Shown here piece by piece: positions 11,713-24,082 of a DNA stretch of 64,000 nt (positions are counted from its first letter, which is position 1; each line of letters begins with the position of its first letter). The DNA lies in assembly GCA_947579605.1 (NCBI GenBank), contig OX388317.1, positions 21,409,384-21,473,383 on the forward strand. Direction: 5' to 3'. The DNA is from Athripsodes cinereus. Its lineage: Eukaryota; Arthropoda; Insecta; Trichoptera; Leptoceridae. The notes beneath the pieces were generated by a model. It made no database searches. It was not told where the DNA came from and was given only the letters and a program-made list of their open reading frames with translations. The translations under genes and the position numbers were made by a program.

Positions 11713-13977
11713 TTATTTATAAACACCCAACAATCAAAATAATTCAGATGGATAAAGTTGGTTAGTTTTGTTAAAATAATTATTGGAAATGAATTAATGT
11801 GATATTCTATTGTTTGGTTTTTTTAATGTGAAGGTTGTTTTTTATACATGATCACATTAACTATTTTTGTGTTATTTTACATAATGTATCAATAAATAAA
11901 TATTTTCATTTATATAATTTTGTATTTTACGTTATCATTGTATTCTCTATATCTGAAGAATCCCATTTAAGATTCAGTTTTATATACAGAGCCAGTGAAA
12001 ATTTCAAGTTTAAGGAAAACCTTGTTACGTAATATACCTATAGTGCGTCGAGATTTTAGGTAATGAAAAAAAATATTGTCATTACAAGATATCTCATAGC
12101 TGATATATCGTACTTGGATGACGTAAGTACTAAGTGGATACCTGAATAATCTGTGTTGGGAGATAAGAATAACGATTTGCAGATAAGGGACTTGAAAATT
12201 GTGATAAGCAGTGATAGATAGGATCAAGGCTGTCGGCAATCTATCCTAAGGTCGTCGGGGAGCCTAAGTACACACGTACACACATTGACATTAAAGTGTT
12301 GGGAATATAATATACTCGTATTCACGACGCAAGGTCTTATATAGTCAGCATTCCTGGAAATGTCCAAGTAGGCAACTCCGTACAACTGCCTCGTATAATT
12401 ATAATAAACAAACATCAGGATTGATTTATTAAAATAACAACCTTATTTTTATGTTTAACACTGGAAATACAACGACGCATAAATTTCAAATAGGGATTTA
12501 TATTTTACACAAACGTACTGTAAATAATCCGGTGAAATGAATGAAATCCGCATGCAGCACAAACTAACAATCTTGTTAAGAAATTTTAGTAGGTACAACA
12601 TTATGTTTGAAGATGGTTATAAAATAATGTTGATTTTTTTCAATATGCAAACGCATTCGTTATAATGATGATAATAATTATGTTGAGGCAATTTATATTG
12701 CGCCGTTTTGTAATGAAAATCAGTTACCTACATCAAATATTATAAAATGCATCTGTAAATCATAGTAATAATTAAATATCTTCAGAGGTTAAAAAATATT
12801 TAAATTGATATCTGATATGTTAGTCTGATTAACAAAATTTATATCGTAGACGTAATCTCAGAACCATAATAATTATGATCTTTGAATTTGAAGTGGTATT
12901 CTTTATTCTTTCTTATCATCCGTAGGCCATTGGTTTGGCACTTGGAATCGTCAGGCAATAGGGAACATGCATGAGTCAGGAATATGAATAAATGTTATCA
13001 ATTCATATTAATAAATATACGCTGATCACGAATATCCTAATAAGAAACCATAAAATAAAACTTTTCATTCATTATTTTCATTTTAAAAATCCATATTTTC
13101 TGTTATTGAATTACTCCGGTGTGACGTCGCTAGGCGCTATTTTGTATTGCCACACATTTCACTCTTAGTACTGTTTGTAGCGCCTGATATTGTCAAACAC
13201 TGCTCCGCCACGAGTGGACCTTTTTGCGGCGAAGTGTGAAAATTGCTTTTTTAAATGGTGATAAAAACCTTAAAAATGCACATTTAAAAATATAAAAAGT
13301 GCCATAATTTTTCTAATTTTCTGTACTATTTTTTGGGTTGAAAAATTTTTTTTGTGAAAGTTCCCCATTGTAGACAATTTTAATAGAATTGGTCACGTTG
13401 TGATCAGAGCATATGTATGTAGATGGTGTGATCAGATTACTGACCAATAACATAGAAAGAGAGACAATCTATAAATTGCAATGGATTTAGAGAATTGAAC
13501 AAACCGATCCGAACGATTATTTCGTTAAATATTCGTAGTATTGTTGTGACAAATGAACAGGTGACATAGGCAGTTTATCTAGAAATATGCGTACCTATCT
13601 ATTTACAGCCTATATATTATACACAACAAACACTTTTATCACATTCACACACATGAATAATTTTATTGTAGTATGTGATTACTATAATACAAATATCAAT
13701 ATTACACTAATAAAGAAGCGATTCTGGGAAATTACAAATTAATCCAAATATTCCAGTAATTCCTATTTACATGTCTACTTATCTGTTTGTCTGTCTACAA
13801 TATGCGCCATTAATAACTAAGTATAATAATAATAATTAGATAGGTATGTAGACGATTCAGTTGTTCTAGTTAGATAGTTTACTAAGACAAATTTATGTTT
13901 TTGTATAAGAATTTTACCTTAATGTAAGTATTCTTTTCAGACTATTTGTATAAATATAATATATATACTATCAAAGT
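11713..13977. other. Non-coding stretch, probable Dad intron
   Basis: I find no gene. A less AT-rich spot at about 13115-13220 carries an inverted pair GGCGCTA (from about 13134) and TAGCGCC (about 13170), each one base short of GGCGCC. Short frames on both strands elsewhere have no recognisable domain. Confidence 0.5.
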
Positions 13978-14260
13978 ATATTCCACAAATAGGGAAGCCA
14001 GAAGGTTAAAAACATGTAATCAACAAACAAGTAATTTTCAATAAAAAAATAAAACAGTGTAATCAACATCGAGTCCTCTTAAGTGAGAAGTATCGCATAT
14101 TCTTATTATGAATGACTTATAATCAAATTTTCATCCGAAGGCCTATAGTCTCATACCATACGCCAACAACAACAAAATAAGAAATTCAGGATGGGTGAAA
14201 TACCCCACTGCTGGATTCGTGATGTTTTATAAATACCTGCATGTTTTATAGCTCGATTGA
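13978..14260 (-). repeat. Dispersed repeat R1, minus orientation, diverged
   Basis: It starts with CCACAAATAGGGAAGCCAG and later shows AAGAAATTCAGGATGGGTG, CCCACTGCTGGATT and ATAAATACCTGCATG. About 90 bp of unrelated or diverged sequence separates the two halves. Confidence 0.5.
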
Positions 14261-14653
14261 TCAATTAAACACCTGCAAATTATTTAAATCTACAGAGAGG
14301 AGTGTATCGTGGGCTCAATACTATAACTTGACATATCAAAATCAATAGTTTTGAGATAATGGATAAATCACGACATTCCACACAGAAAGACCGTAAATTA
14401 ATTTGCTATTTATTATTGAAGCACTTTGATTACAGAACAAGGAAGCCTCTAAATTTATAATTATTTCTAGAATCTGGAAACGTAAAAACTTACAAGGAAA
14501 ATTTGTCATCACTTTTCCATCTATGGATATTACAAAATAAAATGCGTTTTTAACATAGATAAATATCAAAAACAGCATACATAATGTAGTTATCATCCGG
14601 TATACAGATATAATGTGGTACCACTGTACAATCATACACACTGTGTGAGTGTA

Positions 14654-14795
14654 TTAGTGTGTCAGTGTCTGTATGCAGTAGGCGCCGTCTAGGGGCGCCA
14701 TGCCGCCTTGAGGTGGGAGGTGGAGGAGGACAGGTGAGGCATACGGTGGAGGAGAGGGGAGGGAGGAGGGATATGGATAACCAGCAGACGGTGGA
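14654..14795 (-). CDS. Possible Dad linker exon with PPPY motif
   Basis: On the minus strand, after an acceptor-like TTTACTCCAG, a frame reads SSPPSAGYPYP then LPSPPPYASP and stops at 14654-14656. Inhibitory SMADs carry a PPPY motif in the linker before MH2 that recruits HECT-type ubiquitin ligases, and the position about 5 kb upstream of the MH2 exons fits. Against it: the frame reaches a stop without a good donor, and no donor I see leaves the single base needed to join the exon starting at 9803. Another small exon, an alternative isoform, or chance in a pyrimidine-rich tract are all possible. Two GGCGCC sites (14681, 14694) lie inside it. Confidence 0.33.
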
Positions 14796-14889
14796 CTGGA
14801 GTAAACACTAAAATTACCGACCTAATATTATTAGATATATCAATAATAATTAAACTTATCATTCTAGATGATTTGTTCTATTGAAATTT

Positions 14890-15010
14890 GATTCATTGTA
14901 AAGATCTCCCACTTTTTTCGTAAGTAAAGGCAGGTGTTCGAAAAAATAATGAAATTTTAAATCTTAAATTCAGAGATGAGCAGATGGACATAACCACCAA
15001 TAAAATTGCT
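14890..15010 (+). repeat. Dispersed repeat R1, partial
   Basis: It shows CTCCCACTTTTTTCGTAAG, AAGGCAGGTGTTCG, TTAAATCTTAAATTCAGAGA and a degraded GATGAG block. It is the plus orientation of the family. Confidence 0.55.
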
Positions 15011-15479
15011 TCATTGCAATTTGAATTATTTCATTCATTCACAATTAATATTTTCCTTGCGTACAATATTTGACAAATTTAACACTGTCTCGCTAAAGGA
15101 ACACTACCTAGAAAACAATTTTAGATCTTTCCAAAAACGACATTCCTCAACATCCAATTACTGCGAAGTTTACTCCATTAGATGAGTGTGGTAAGAAGAA
15201 TTGTGGAAGTGAAGTGGGGTAGAGGGAGGGAGGGCATACCGCGACATGACCACTGACCGGTGACCACACACACACACAGTATAGGTACATTATAATATAT
15301 ATTACATACCATACTGCTGATTGCATAGTGCACAGTACTGCATTTATACACTATACAGTCAGGAGACAGTGTTCGTAATACAATACTCAATGGATGTTTC
15401 ATACTTGATACTGATGATGCACTCCAAAGGAATATTGCTGCTATCATAAGATACATATATAATCATAGACAAGAATTAC

Positions 15480-16190
15480 ATTGTATGATGTAGAGTGAGA
15501 TTGAGAAAATGCTTAAGCTCAAGCTGAGTGCTGAAACAAAAAGGACTATATATAATACCATAATTCTACCACATATAAATTATTGCTCTAGTGTATTATT
15601 TTTAAGTAATGATACAGATCTAAGTAGAATGCAAGTAGTACTAAATAAAGGAATGAGGGCAATACTAGGGGTAAATAGATATTGTAGAATAAGCACAATG
15701 TTAAATAAGCTGAATATGTTATCTGTTAGGCAGCAAATTTTTCTAAACACTTTTACATTTCTATATAAGTTGGAAAAAAATATGTTGCCGTCTTATATGG
15801 GAAGAAATCTAGTAAGAAACTTAGACAGACACAGTTATCCAACTAGAAGGCGAGATGAATTTAGACTTCCGAGAATAAGACTGGCAGCAACAGGAAATAG
15901 TCTCATGTTTAAAGGCATGAGTTTAATGAAATTCCTGGCCGAATCAGGGGGGCTGAAAACATCTCATCTTTTAGGAGACTGTGTGTGCGCTATGTCAAAG
16001 AGAGATTCTCATGATACGGTATATTGTAATGTTGATTATCGTAGTTTGTATATTTAGTATAGTATGAATTTGTCTAGTTTAATTTGTAATTAAGTAGTGT
16101 ATGTATCACTTAAACCTACTCGTAGTTTTTAAGTTATAAAAATGTATTATTTTTATGACCTTATTAAACAAAATAATAATAATAATAATA
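15480..16190 (+). mobile_element. 5'-truncated LINE with RT C-terminal frame
   Basis: A 182-residue open frame (15509-16057) contains LSAETKRTIYNTIILPHINY, then MRAILGVNRYC, then MLNKLNMLSVRQQIFLNTF and HSYPTRRRDEFRLPR. This is the region downstream of the RT palm in jockey/CR1-type non-LTR retrotransposons (thumb and C-terminal part). The catalytic FADD box is absent, so the copy is 5'-truncated and dead. The 3' end runs through an AT-rich UTR to a (TAA)n tail at about 16171-16190. The frame is unusually long and unbroken compared with the other LINE scraps here, so this copy is relatively young. Confidence 0.85.
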
Positions 16191-16324
16191 AATTCCCGTG
16201 TACTTGTTCAACTAGTCAGAAATGTAACCTTATTGTAATTCAGATTTGTAAATTTAATATGTACGTATTAAATCGAAATTCAATATACCTACAATATACT
16301 GATCCACGGCAATAACAGATATTC

Positions 16325-16505
16325 CACCCTTTTCTGTAAGTTTTCTACTGTCAGGTGTACGTAAAATATCACGATTAGAACATTTTAACATCTTAAATTC
16401 ATTCAGCGATAAGGTACACGGAAAGAACAACTGTTTACATACAGTAATAAGTCCATTGATTATCCCATCTGTGTAATGTGCTGTTATGATAATATTTATA
16501 GACAG
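16325..16505 (+). repeat. Dispersed repeat R1, partial
   Basis: Blocks in order: CCACCCTTTTCTGTAAGTTT, TGTCAGGTGTACGTAAAA, TTAACATCTTAAATTCA, CAGCGATAAGGTA, then a TGTTATGATAATATTTATAG end. The usual GCCACCC block is lost. Confidence 0.6.
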
Positions 16506-16849
16506 AATTCATAGAATAAATCGAACAACATTTTGCTAATGTAGTAAAAATAGCTCTCTATCTACGATTAACTGACACAGAATTGCACATTGCAATCTGA
16601 TTTCGAACTGTACAGAATAGTGTGGTACAGATGGCAGGTTTATTTCTTACAAACGGCTAGTATCGATCTTTTTTCCCAGATATTATATCAAACACATATC
16701 GCAATATGTAGGTATGTACTTACAATACAATATAAGGAATGTCGTGAAAACTAAAAATTAGGTCACCCTTGCTTTCATGTTCTCCCCTACATTCCCAAGA
16801 AAAAACGAAAGGGTGAATGATAAACCTGACACATATTTTACGGTTCGAT

Positions 16850-17140
16850 GATTACGCCCTTTTCCCACAAGTGAGGTAGCCAGCAGACTAACTACATGTA
16901 ATAACCTCTGTACATATAATTGTATAACTGATATTTCTATGATACTACTTTGTTTTGTGATATTGTAACCAATGTACAGTGAAGAATATTTTTTATTTAT
17001 TTTTATTTTTAACAAAAAACGGCTTACGCCTATTACAAACTTAAACATTATTATACATAGCGTGATAAATAAACAAATAATAAGCGTGTAAGTTGTCTTC
17101 TCCCTAGTTAAGACATTCAGAATGGGCGACATACCACATC
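16850..17140 (-). repeat. R1 copy, minus, split by LINE tails
   Basis: The R1 left part is CCCACAAGTGAGGTAGCCAG to about 16910. The right part is TTAAGACATTCAGAATGGGC to ACATCGCTAAATGAATG at 17100-17140. Between them lie two retrotransposon tails meeting end to end: a plus-strand ACAGTGAAGAATATT tail (about 16968) and a minus-strand tail with CGGCTTACGCC (about 17020-17045). The 124-residue minus-strand frame across this has no domain. Confidence 0.55.
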
Positions 17141-17849
17141 GCTAAATGAATGAACAAAACTGTGTTTCAAGACAGTCTGCAACTAAAAACAGTACATTTA
17201 CATATATTATGAGTAAGTTTGTATAATTTCAATCTGACGATGATAAAAATAAAACCAATCTATTTATGCGCGTCTGTCATCGCAGTAAAAAATAAATAAG
17301 ACAAAACACAATAAGGAGCCGACCGTAACCAATTTTATATGGAATGCGATATATAAATATACACATCAACTACCGATAAGGGGATATGTACCCTACAACA
17401 CGAGTCACTCAACCGTCTTAAGGACACTAATGATGAGTACCTATCTATAATAATTATTTTGATTCAGAAAATGATGATTATGTGAGGTTTGGTTTCGAAA
17501 GTGGACAAATAAAAAAAAAGTATTTTGAACTAGGTAAATATGTATAAATATTCTTTGTGTCGAGTTCTTTAAACTGCATTTTCCAAAATCCTATGAAACT
17601 TGTAAAGAAATTCTAAGTATGTATTGAAAACAGTCAAAATTTAGTTAGTTTTTAGGCTCTATTGACATTTTACAACAAATGGATATATCCGATTTCGATC
17701 CCAAGTCACTCATAATTATGATACTATTTAATAAGAGAGAAATAATAGGTGTTCAAGACAAAGTTAAAGACCTTATTATTCAGGAGATGTTATGATGTGG
17801 TTTTTCCACAAAACGGCGCATCTTAAAAATAATTCTCTATTTATTATAT
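17141..17849. other. Non-coding stretch
   Basis: I see no gene, recognised repeat or RNA here. It is AT-rich with short poly(A) runs. Confidence 0.5.
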
Positions 17850-18010
17850 TATAGGGAGTTACAATTCATTGGATTGGTCTGCAACGAGTTTGGATTTTCT
17901 TCTCCATTCCTCCCTATTTTCAGCTAGTCTCTTTAGTTCTATGTATGTTCACGTCCTTCTTCAATTGGTACATATAGGTGTCTCTTGGTTGGCCTCTACC
18001 AGAATTGTTT
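17850..18010 (-). mobile_element. LINE C-terminal fragment
   Basis: The minus strand, with small frame breaks, reads GRGQPRDTYMYQLKKD and later RLAENREEWRRKSK then DQSNEL. The layout GR-x-x-R-x-T-Y-x-x-QL-KKD followed by LAxxREEWR is typical of the end of RT proteins of non-LTR elements. No tail is clear. Confidence 0.65.
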
Positions 18011-19070
18011 AGTTATTACTAAATACAAAAGTTTTTTGTAGCTAGTCGGCAGTCTAATAAATTATGTAAATAAAAAATATTTAATTAATGAACATTTAAT
18101 AATTACTTTGCCGTCGAATTTTTGATGATAAATTACAATTAGGTCACAACTATATTGTTTCAAAATGTGGTGATTCAACGGATTATAGCACCTTAGTAGT
18201 AGTAGCAGTAGTGTATAGTGACGTGTTTACGACATGTATAATAACGTCGATAAGAGAACTGTATGAATGGCGCCTAGTGCTATAATAAGATTACATACAA
18301 GTACCTACATACATTACATACACAATAAACCACATAACTAATTATCAAAAAGAGACGGACATAATATGAATGCAATAATACATACATACAAATCTTGCAA
18401 ATTATTACAACAGAGCGGGATGAATGAATAAAAAAGACTGAAATAACAGATAAATGAGATAACAAAAATGAGATAACAGATCTTACCTGCTGCTGATAAA
18501 ACATATATATCACTATAACACACATATTTGCCGCAATATTCTTTAATTAAATTTTTATAACCCGTCACATAAGTGGAAATGTCGATATTTTTATTAGTGA
18601 AATGAAATATGCGGGGAGTGAATGATATGCATTTTTTTTCATTTTCACAACTGAATGGATTACCTGATATAATTCACGTATTGTATTTATATATTCTTAT
18701 CGAATAAGGTAGTCATGCACTTAATCAGTTATACCATATTATCATACGTGTGTATTTACTATATACAGTACCTACATACTCAAGTAATGTTACGGTGATA
18801 CATGATACAGATTAAACATCGCAAATGTAATACATAAGGGCTACAGTGCAAAGGTCAGTATGTTGCAATAGTAGAATATTTTAATTACAAATATGAAAGA
18901 TTACATTATGTTACTGTAACCACGGAGAACTAGATGTTCAGAATGTAAAGCTGTTGTATGATAATATCATCCCTTAATAGCGATAATAATCTCGCCCCCT
19001 GTACGTTGGATTGCAAACGTTTATTCCAATTTAAATTTAAGTGTAAATTTAACTACCATATATAAGGCAA
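18011..19070. other. Non-coding stretch with one GGCGCC
   Basis: There is no gene. TGGCGCC lies at 18268-18274. Short minus-strand frames at 18280-18568 are Ile/Tyr/Val-rich and overlap one another, typical of chance frames. Confidence 0.5.
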
Positions 19071-19077
19071 TGTCACC

Positions 19078-19145
19078 TGTAGCGCCCTGAACGAGACTTG
19101 AACCTGCATCCCTACCTTGTCGCGAGGAGTGCTTAGATTTAAGTA
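19078..19145 (-). mobile_element. tRNA-derived SINE fragment
   Basis: The minus strand contains CTAAGCACTCCTCGCGACAA and GGTTCAAGTCTCGTTC, close to a tRNA T-arm/B box (GGTTCRANTCC). A second element at 43561-43635 has the same order of blocks. The D-arm half is degraded here. A true tRNA is unlikely because no acceptor-stem pairing is evident. Confidence 0.5.
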
Positions 19146-19210
19146 TTTCATTTCATATCAGTGTACTGTGAAAAATAAGACTGAAATAAAGTAAACACAG
19201 TTTATTTAAT

Positions 19211-19290
19211 GTAAAATCGATTTGCGTACAAAGATTGATAAAAATTGATTGTAAAATCGATTTACATACATAGATTGATAAAACTTGACG
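19211..19290. repeat. Tandem duplication, 2 x 40 bp
   Basis: Unit 1 is 19211-19250 and unit 2 is 19251-19290. Both begin GTAAAATCGATTT and contain AGATTGATAAAA, with a few mismatches between them. Confidence 0.85.
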
Positions 19291-20600
19291 CATCTTAAAG
19301 ACATGGTGTGGAAATGTACGTCAAAAATTAACGTGAAAGTACAAAATTTGGATAGATATTAGTCCTAGAAGTAGCATTGGCACTACCATAGAAAAGGAAA
19401 GGAAGTGGATTCGTGTAACTTGACACCGAAAAGAATGGAGAAATAAAAAGGGGAGAAATATCATATCTAGCAACAGAGAAATGAAAGCTAGCAGCAAGTA
19501 AATTGCACTAGTAGCACATTAAAATTATACATAGGTACCTACTCGTATATCGTATACATACTTAATTTCAGTAAAGTATGTAAACAAAACATTATGTAGC
19601 ATTTCCCTTAGGTCACAGATATTTCGGAACACAACAAACAATAAAATAATAATATCAATATTATGGACATAGCGTTTTTGGCGCCAATCGTAAACGATTT
19701 TGGCGGGCGGAGGAAAGAAAATTATTACAGCAAAACATTACAATAATTACAATGTACCTATCTACCTACATAGATGTACATACTATCATATAAATGTATA
19801 ATATTCATAATATGTAGTTACTCAACCACTCACGCAATACTTCCAAATAGAGAAATTTTAGTACGACGATACTGATAAGACATTAAACATCCACTACCAA
19901 TTCGATGCCATCATAATGTAATTAATTTATCATTATCTAACTATAGTTTAGAAAACATAAGCTGATCATATTATCCCTGGCAACGTTATAAAGAAGTTAG
20001 CAAAAATAGATTAAAAAGTATTATAAAAGTGGTCTACATTACAGCCAGCGATGGAGAAACGACAGAAGATAAACGTTATTTTATCTTCCTTTCCTCAAAT
20101 ATCATCAAGCATTGTCTAGTACAGAATATATTGAAATTTCCAATTCAGTCTTTAAAAAACGAGTGCTTGTGAAATCAAATGTTTTCAAAGCTTAATTCAA
20201 GACTATGTAAGCAAAAAAGATCCAGAAATAAATAGATAAAACTAAGAAAAGAAAACCGAAGATTATAATTATTGAAAAAGTGAGGTTTATGAGACTTTAG
20301 ATACAATAATAATAAGGATTAATGTCCAGCTGTTTTTGTGTTGTTGTTATTCTTGTTTTGCCTATGTTATTTTATTTCGTATTCATTGTCTCAAATAAGT
20401 TGTTAAAATTGAATGAAATGTTGGAAGTATTTATAATGTGATATAGTTTTGAGAGATTTTGAATGTTTATTTGGTTCGGAATGGTGATTTGTCATCATCT
20501 TATGGATTCTATTGTTTATATCCAAATATTTAATGCGCATATTCTTGCTTTTAATGTAAATCCATTTTTTTTTGTTACTATGAATTATATTGTACAACAA
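19291..20600. other. Non-coding stretch with TTGGCGCCAA
   Basis: I see no gene. The ten-base palindrome TTGGCGCCAA is at 19678-19687, so GGCGCCA is present on both strands. It is followed by TTTTGGCGGGCGG. The rest is AT-rich. Confidence 0.5.
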
Positions 20601-20716
20601 TTTTTTTTACGATAATTAAAGTATGTATTGTATATAATATTCATGTTTTTTATTATGGTTAAATATATTATTAATGGCTTTGATGCCGTATGCTGTTTTT
20701 AAATAAATAAATAAAT
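20601..20716 (+). mobile_element. Probable LINE 3' tail
   Basis: ATGGCTTTGATGCCGTATGC is followed by a run of four AAAT units at 20700-20716, the look of a retrotransposon 3' terminus. No coding part remains, so this rests on tail structure alone. Confidence 0.35.
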
Positions 20717-21974
20717 AAGCTCGCTGCAAAATGACAGATTTATAATTAAATTGAATAAAATCATCTAATGTTATATTCTTGTACTTTATAATATATTTTA
20801 TGTGGTGTACAGTGTGTACGTAGATATATCTGTGTTACTATGTAGAGTGTACATTGTACGACATGTGTCATGGCACAGGATGGACAGAACGACTTATTAG
20901 CAGCGGCCATCCAAATCCACGCGGTGATGCCATTTCTATTTCGGATTCGCTAATTGGTTTACAAACAGAATGCTGATAGGATTTCCCAGAATGTAGATCA
21001 ATCCGCAACACTTACATATTATGTATAATACTCGTATGCAACATTGAATAATTACAAAGTAATGCAGTACATAATAATGAACTCTTTCCATTTGAACAAG
21101 AAATATAATCCGACAGGTGCAGATTATACCTATAAACTATTTGTGAAAACGAAAAACATCTTCATCAAATTGATCAAACTAATCTTATTTGCTATTTACT
21201 TAGTGAATGTTCCAATCTAAACATAAAAAGCACAGCTTCATTACCTAATTCTCTAATTCTTCAGTATAAAGTTTTGTGGTTAGTGCTAAAATATTCATAG
21301 TACGTATATTAATTTAGGTTACGCACAAATTTGTTTACAAGAAAAAATAAAATATTTATATAAGATATAAGACAAATATGGATATAATAAAACAATTATG
21401 GTAATATATTATGAGAGATACGAATATAGAAAAACTTTCAGGAGACAAACACATTCATATGTAACTGTTAATTAGTAATATCGTATATTATCCGAAGGAC
21501 AAAAAATAGCAGAAAAACAAACTATTATTATAAGACGCACCTACCTAGTGCAGGGATGAAAGAAAAGAAACGGGAAATAAGTAAAATAAACTAATAATTT
21601 GTTAGGCATAACGGTAATAATAATAATAGTATCTACATACAATGATAATAATTTATTGTTATGTATTAAATAGATATGTTATTTGAATGAAATGATATTT
21701 TCCTATTACTGTTTTTTTTCTGTTTACATGCCAAGTTAGTTGTTTACTCTTGTGAAAATTCTGGCCAGCCTCACAGTCTCGAAGGCTTCTCAAGTATCTA
21801 AAGATAAGGCGACAAGACGCGACGGGACCTAGGAACTTTTCACCCTTAGAGTCTATGAGATTTGCATAGGATACTATCATACATTGGTCGGATACTAAAA
21901 TACACATGCAATTTGACCAACGAAAGAAAGAGCACAATTGTGCTCAAGAAAATCTCACAAGTGTGTATTCAGTG
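20717..21974. other. Non-coding stretch
   Basis: No gene is recognised. A slightly GC-richer minus-strand frame at 21659-21937 has no motif I can name. Confidence 0.45.
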
Positions 21975-22075
21975 GACAAATTGCATATAACAACCACATA
22001 CGAATTTCTTTCCGTGCTTTTAAAATAAGTAAATAAGACTTTCAGGATGAGTGGCATTCATGGGGAGATTTAAAT
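21975..22075 (-). repeat. Dispersed repeat R1, minus, fragment
   Basis: It shows GGACAAATTGCATATAAC and then AGACTTTCAGGATGAGTGGC, matching the minus-oriented middle of R1. Confidence 0.5.
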
Positions 22076-22304
22076 TAATTTAAATAAATTATAATAGAAT
22101 GATACCATTCTACTGCCAAGGGTTTTATAATAACTATGAAGCTGTCAGTATAAATCGTTAGCAAAAACATCATAATTAGATACTTAATGGTCAACTTTTA
22201 ATATGTATGATGTAGTTTTTTTTAATGAAAATATGAAAATAAAAATCTTCATCGCCGACCTAGTAGCAATAGGTGTTTTACTGCAAATTTATTCAATGTG
22301 AAAG

Positions 22305-22440
22305 GTGCTAAGGCGAAGATACGACGACGTCGGCACTAAGGGCGGGCGTCGCGATGCGGCGACTCGCGGACGGACGCCATATCGTCCGGACGAGAGACGC
22401 CGATCATCTGCGGGGGATGAACGGAGGCTCATCATCATAA
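22305..22440. promoter_or_regulatory. CpG-rich spot
   Basis: An isolated GC- and CpG-rich block in AT-rich surroundings, with runs such as GGGCGGGCGTCGCGATGCGG on the plus strand. Open frames on both strands are Arg/Ser-rich chance frames. On the minus strand CATCCCCCGCAG resembles a splice acceptor, but the frame after it closes within 24 codons. It could be a regulatory element or a noncoding exon of the minus-strand gene. Confidence 0.3.
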
Positions 22441-23650
22441 TACCATGTACCACACAACTGATAACATTGATTATATTACTATTATTATACGAATAATAAT
22501 ATAATGTATGCACATACATTTCGATAATATAATAAATCTTCAACACAATTTATGGCAACATATTTTTTTCTCTCAACTTAACAGAAATATAATGTACACA
22601 CTCTACATAATATTATGTACTACTTAGTATGTAGATTGCCGATCTTCACAAGATAAATATTTTTGCCGTGCCATAACAGAAACATATGTACCATTCTGAT
22701 TATATGAAGTAGGTAGTGATCATTTCATATTTCGATATTACTGTTTTTACATTCGATGGAGTAATTAATTATTATTAATCATTGTCCGCAGACTATCATA
22801 ATCTCTTTAAGAACTGATAATTTTTTAGTAAAACGAAAATTAAGTCCCCATACATTTTAAGCACTAATACGTTATGTGCTGTTTAGTTATTGAAATGAAA
22901 AAAATCAAAACTCCCAAAATCCCACAGGACTTAGGTAAAACAAAACATTACAGTAAAATTACCTAATTGTTGTATTTGTTACCTTAAATTTATTTCTTCA
23001 CCCAGTTCACAAAATTTCACTACAATTAATTCCAGTTATGCAAGAAAAACACCTGTTTATGAATTCATTCATACCATCACGACATTAATGAACATGTATA
23101 AACACACATTCTAAAGAATAAATCTTAAAAATAAATAATAACCCTCGACCTCGAGATACCCTACCCGAAAACAAAACATGCGGTATATTTGACAAAGGAA
23201 TTGGATGATGAAAAAAGATAGTTTACAAGTTAATTAATTCATGACAAAATATTTTAGTAGATATTATGAAACGTGATATTGAGATCAGCACAAGATCTGA
23301 AAATAAAACCACTTACATTGGTTGCTACCATTATTATTATCATTTAAGATTGGTGATTACAACAACTATTATTGTGTAATAACACCAAATCCTAAATACT
23401 TAGGTACAATGATTACCTAAAATATGTATGTGAAAAACAAACTACTTGAAAATTATTATAGGTATAGATACAATAGGTGAGTACATCTGTACAGATAGAT
23501 AAATAAATAATATTTAATATATATAATGTACTTACCAAGTACAGTAGGTACTTAGAATTTGATTATTATAACAATTCATAATACTTACACAGCGATAATC
23601 AGTTTAAACTATGCTAACTAGATATTATGTCTAAAGGTAACACTGACAAT
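22441..23650. other. Non-coding stretch
   Basis: AT-rich DNA with scattered ATT and AAT runs. No gene or recognised repeat was found. Confidence 0.5.
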
Positions 23651-23654
23651 ATGA

Positions 23655-23725
23655 CAAAATGTTTATTTATTTATTTATTTATTTACATATATTCACGGCG
23701 TAAGCCTTTAACATGTTTACAATCA
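23655..23725 (-). mobile_element. LINE 3' tail, minus
   Basis: A (TTTA)n run of about six units is followed by CACGGCGTAAGCC and ACATGTTTACAATC. Read on the minus strand this is a 3' UTR ending in (AAAT)n. The GGCGTAAGCC core also ends the minus-strand tail at about 17030, supporting one family. Confidence 0.55.
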
Positions 23726-24082
23726 AGTCAGAATAGAGAACAACAACATGACAAAAAAATTATAATTAATGTGTCGAATCAAAAATAGTCATACTGGCAA
23801 AATAAATGTATATAATACAATTCTTATAAATATGTCAAAATAAAATATTCAAACAAGTCATTTTAAGTAGAGGATTCATAAATATAAAGTCATACAAGTA
23901 AAAAATGAGTAATGAGATAATTATTATTTTTGTCAATCAATAATACTTGTCAATAACAATCAATAAATTCAATGTCAAAAGAGGATTAATATTAATAATA
24001 TTAATATTTATTGTCAAACAAAATTTAGGAAATATACTATATTTTTTGTTTTACTAGATTTGAGCCCAACGTGCAGACGACA

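Noticed and set aside
15509..16057. Longest open frame in the window, 182 residues, as a host gene
   Set aside because: Its sequence is the C-terminal part of a non-LTR reverse transcriptase and it ends in a (TAA)n tail, so it is a truncated retrotransposon.
22289..22546. Arg-rich frames over the CpG spot
   Set aside because: Both strands are open only because of the unusual composition. No domain or splice support.
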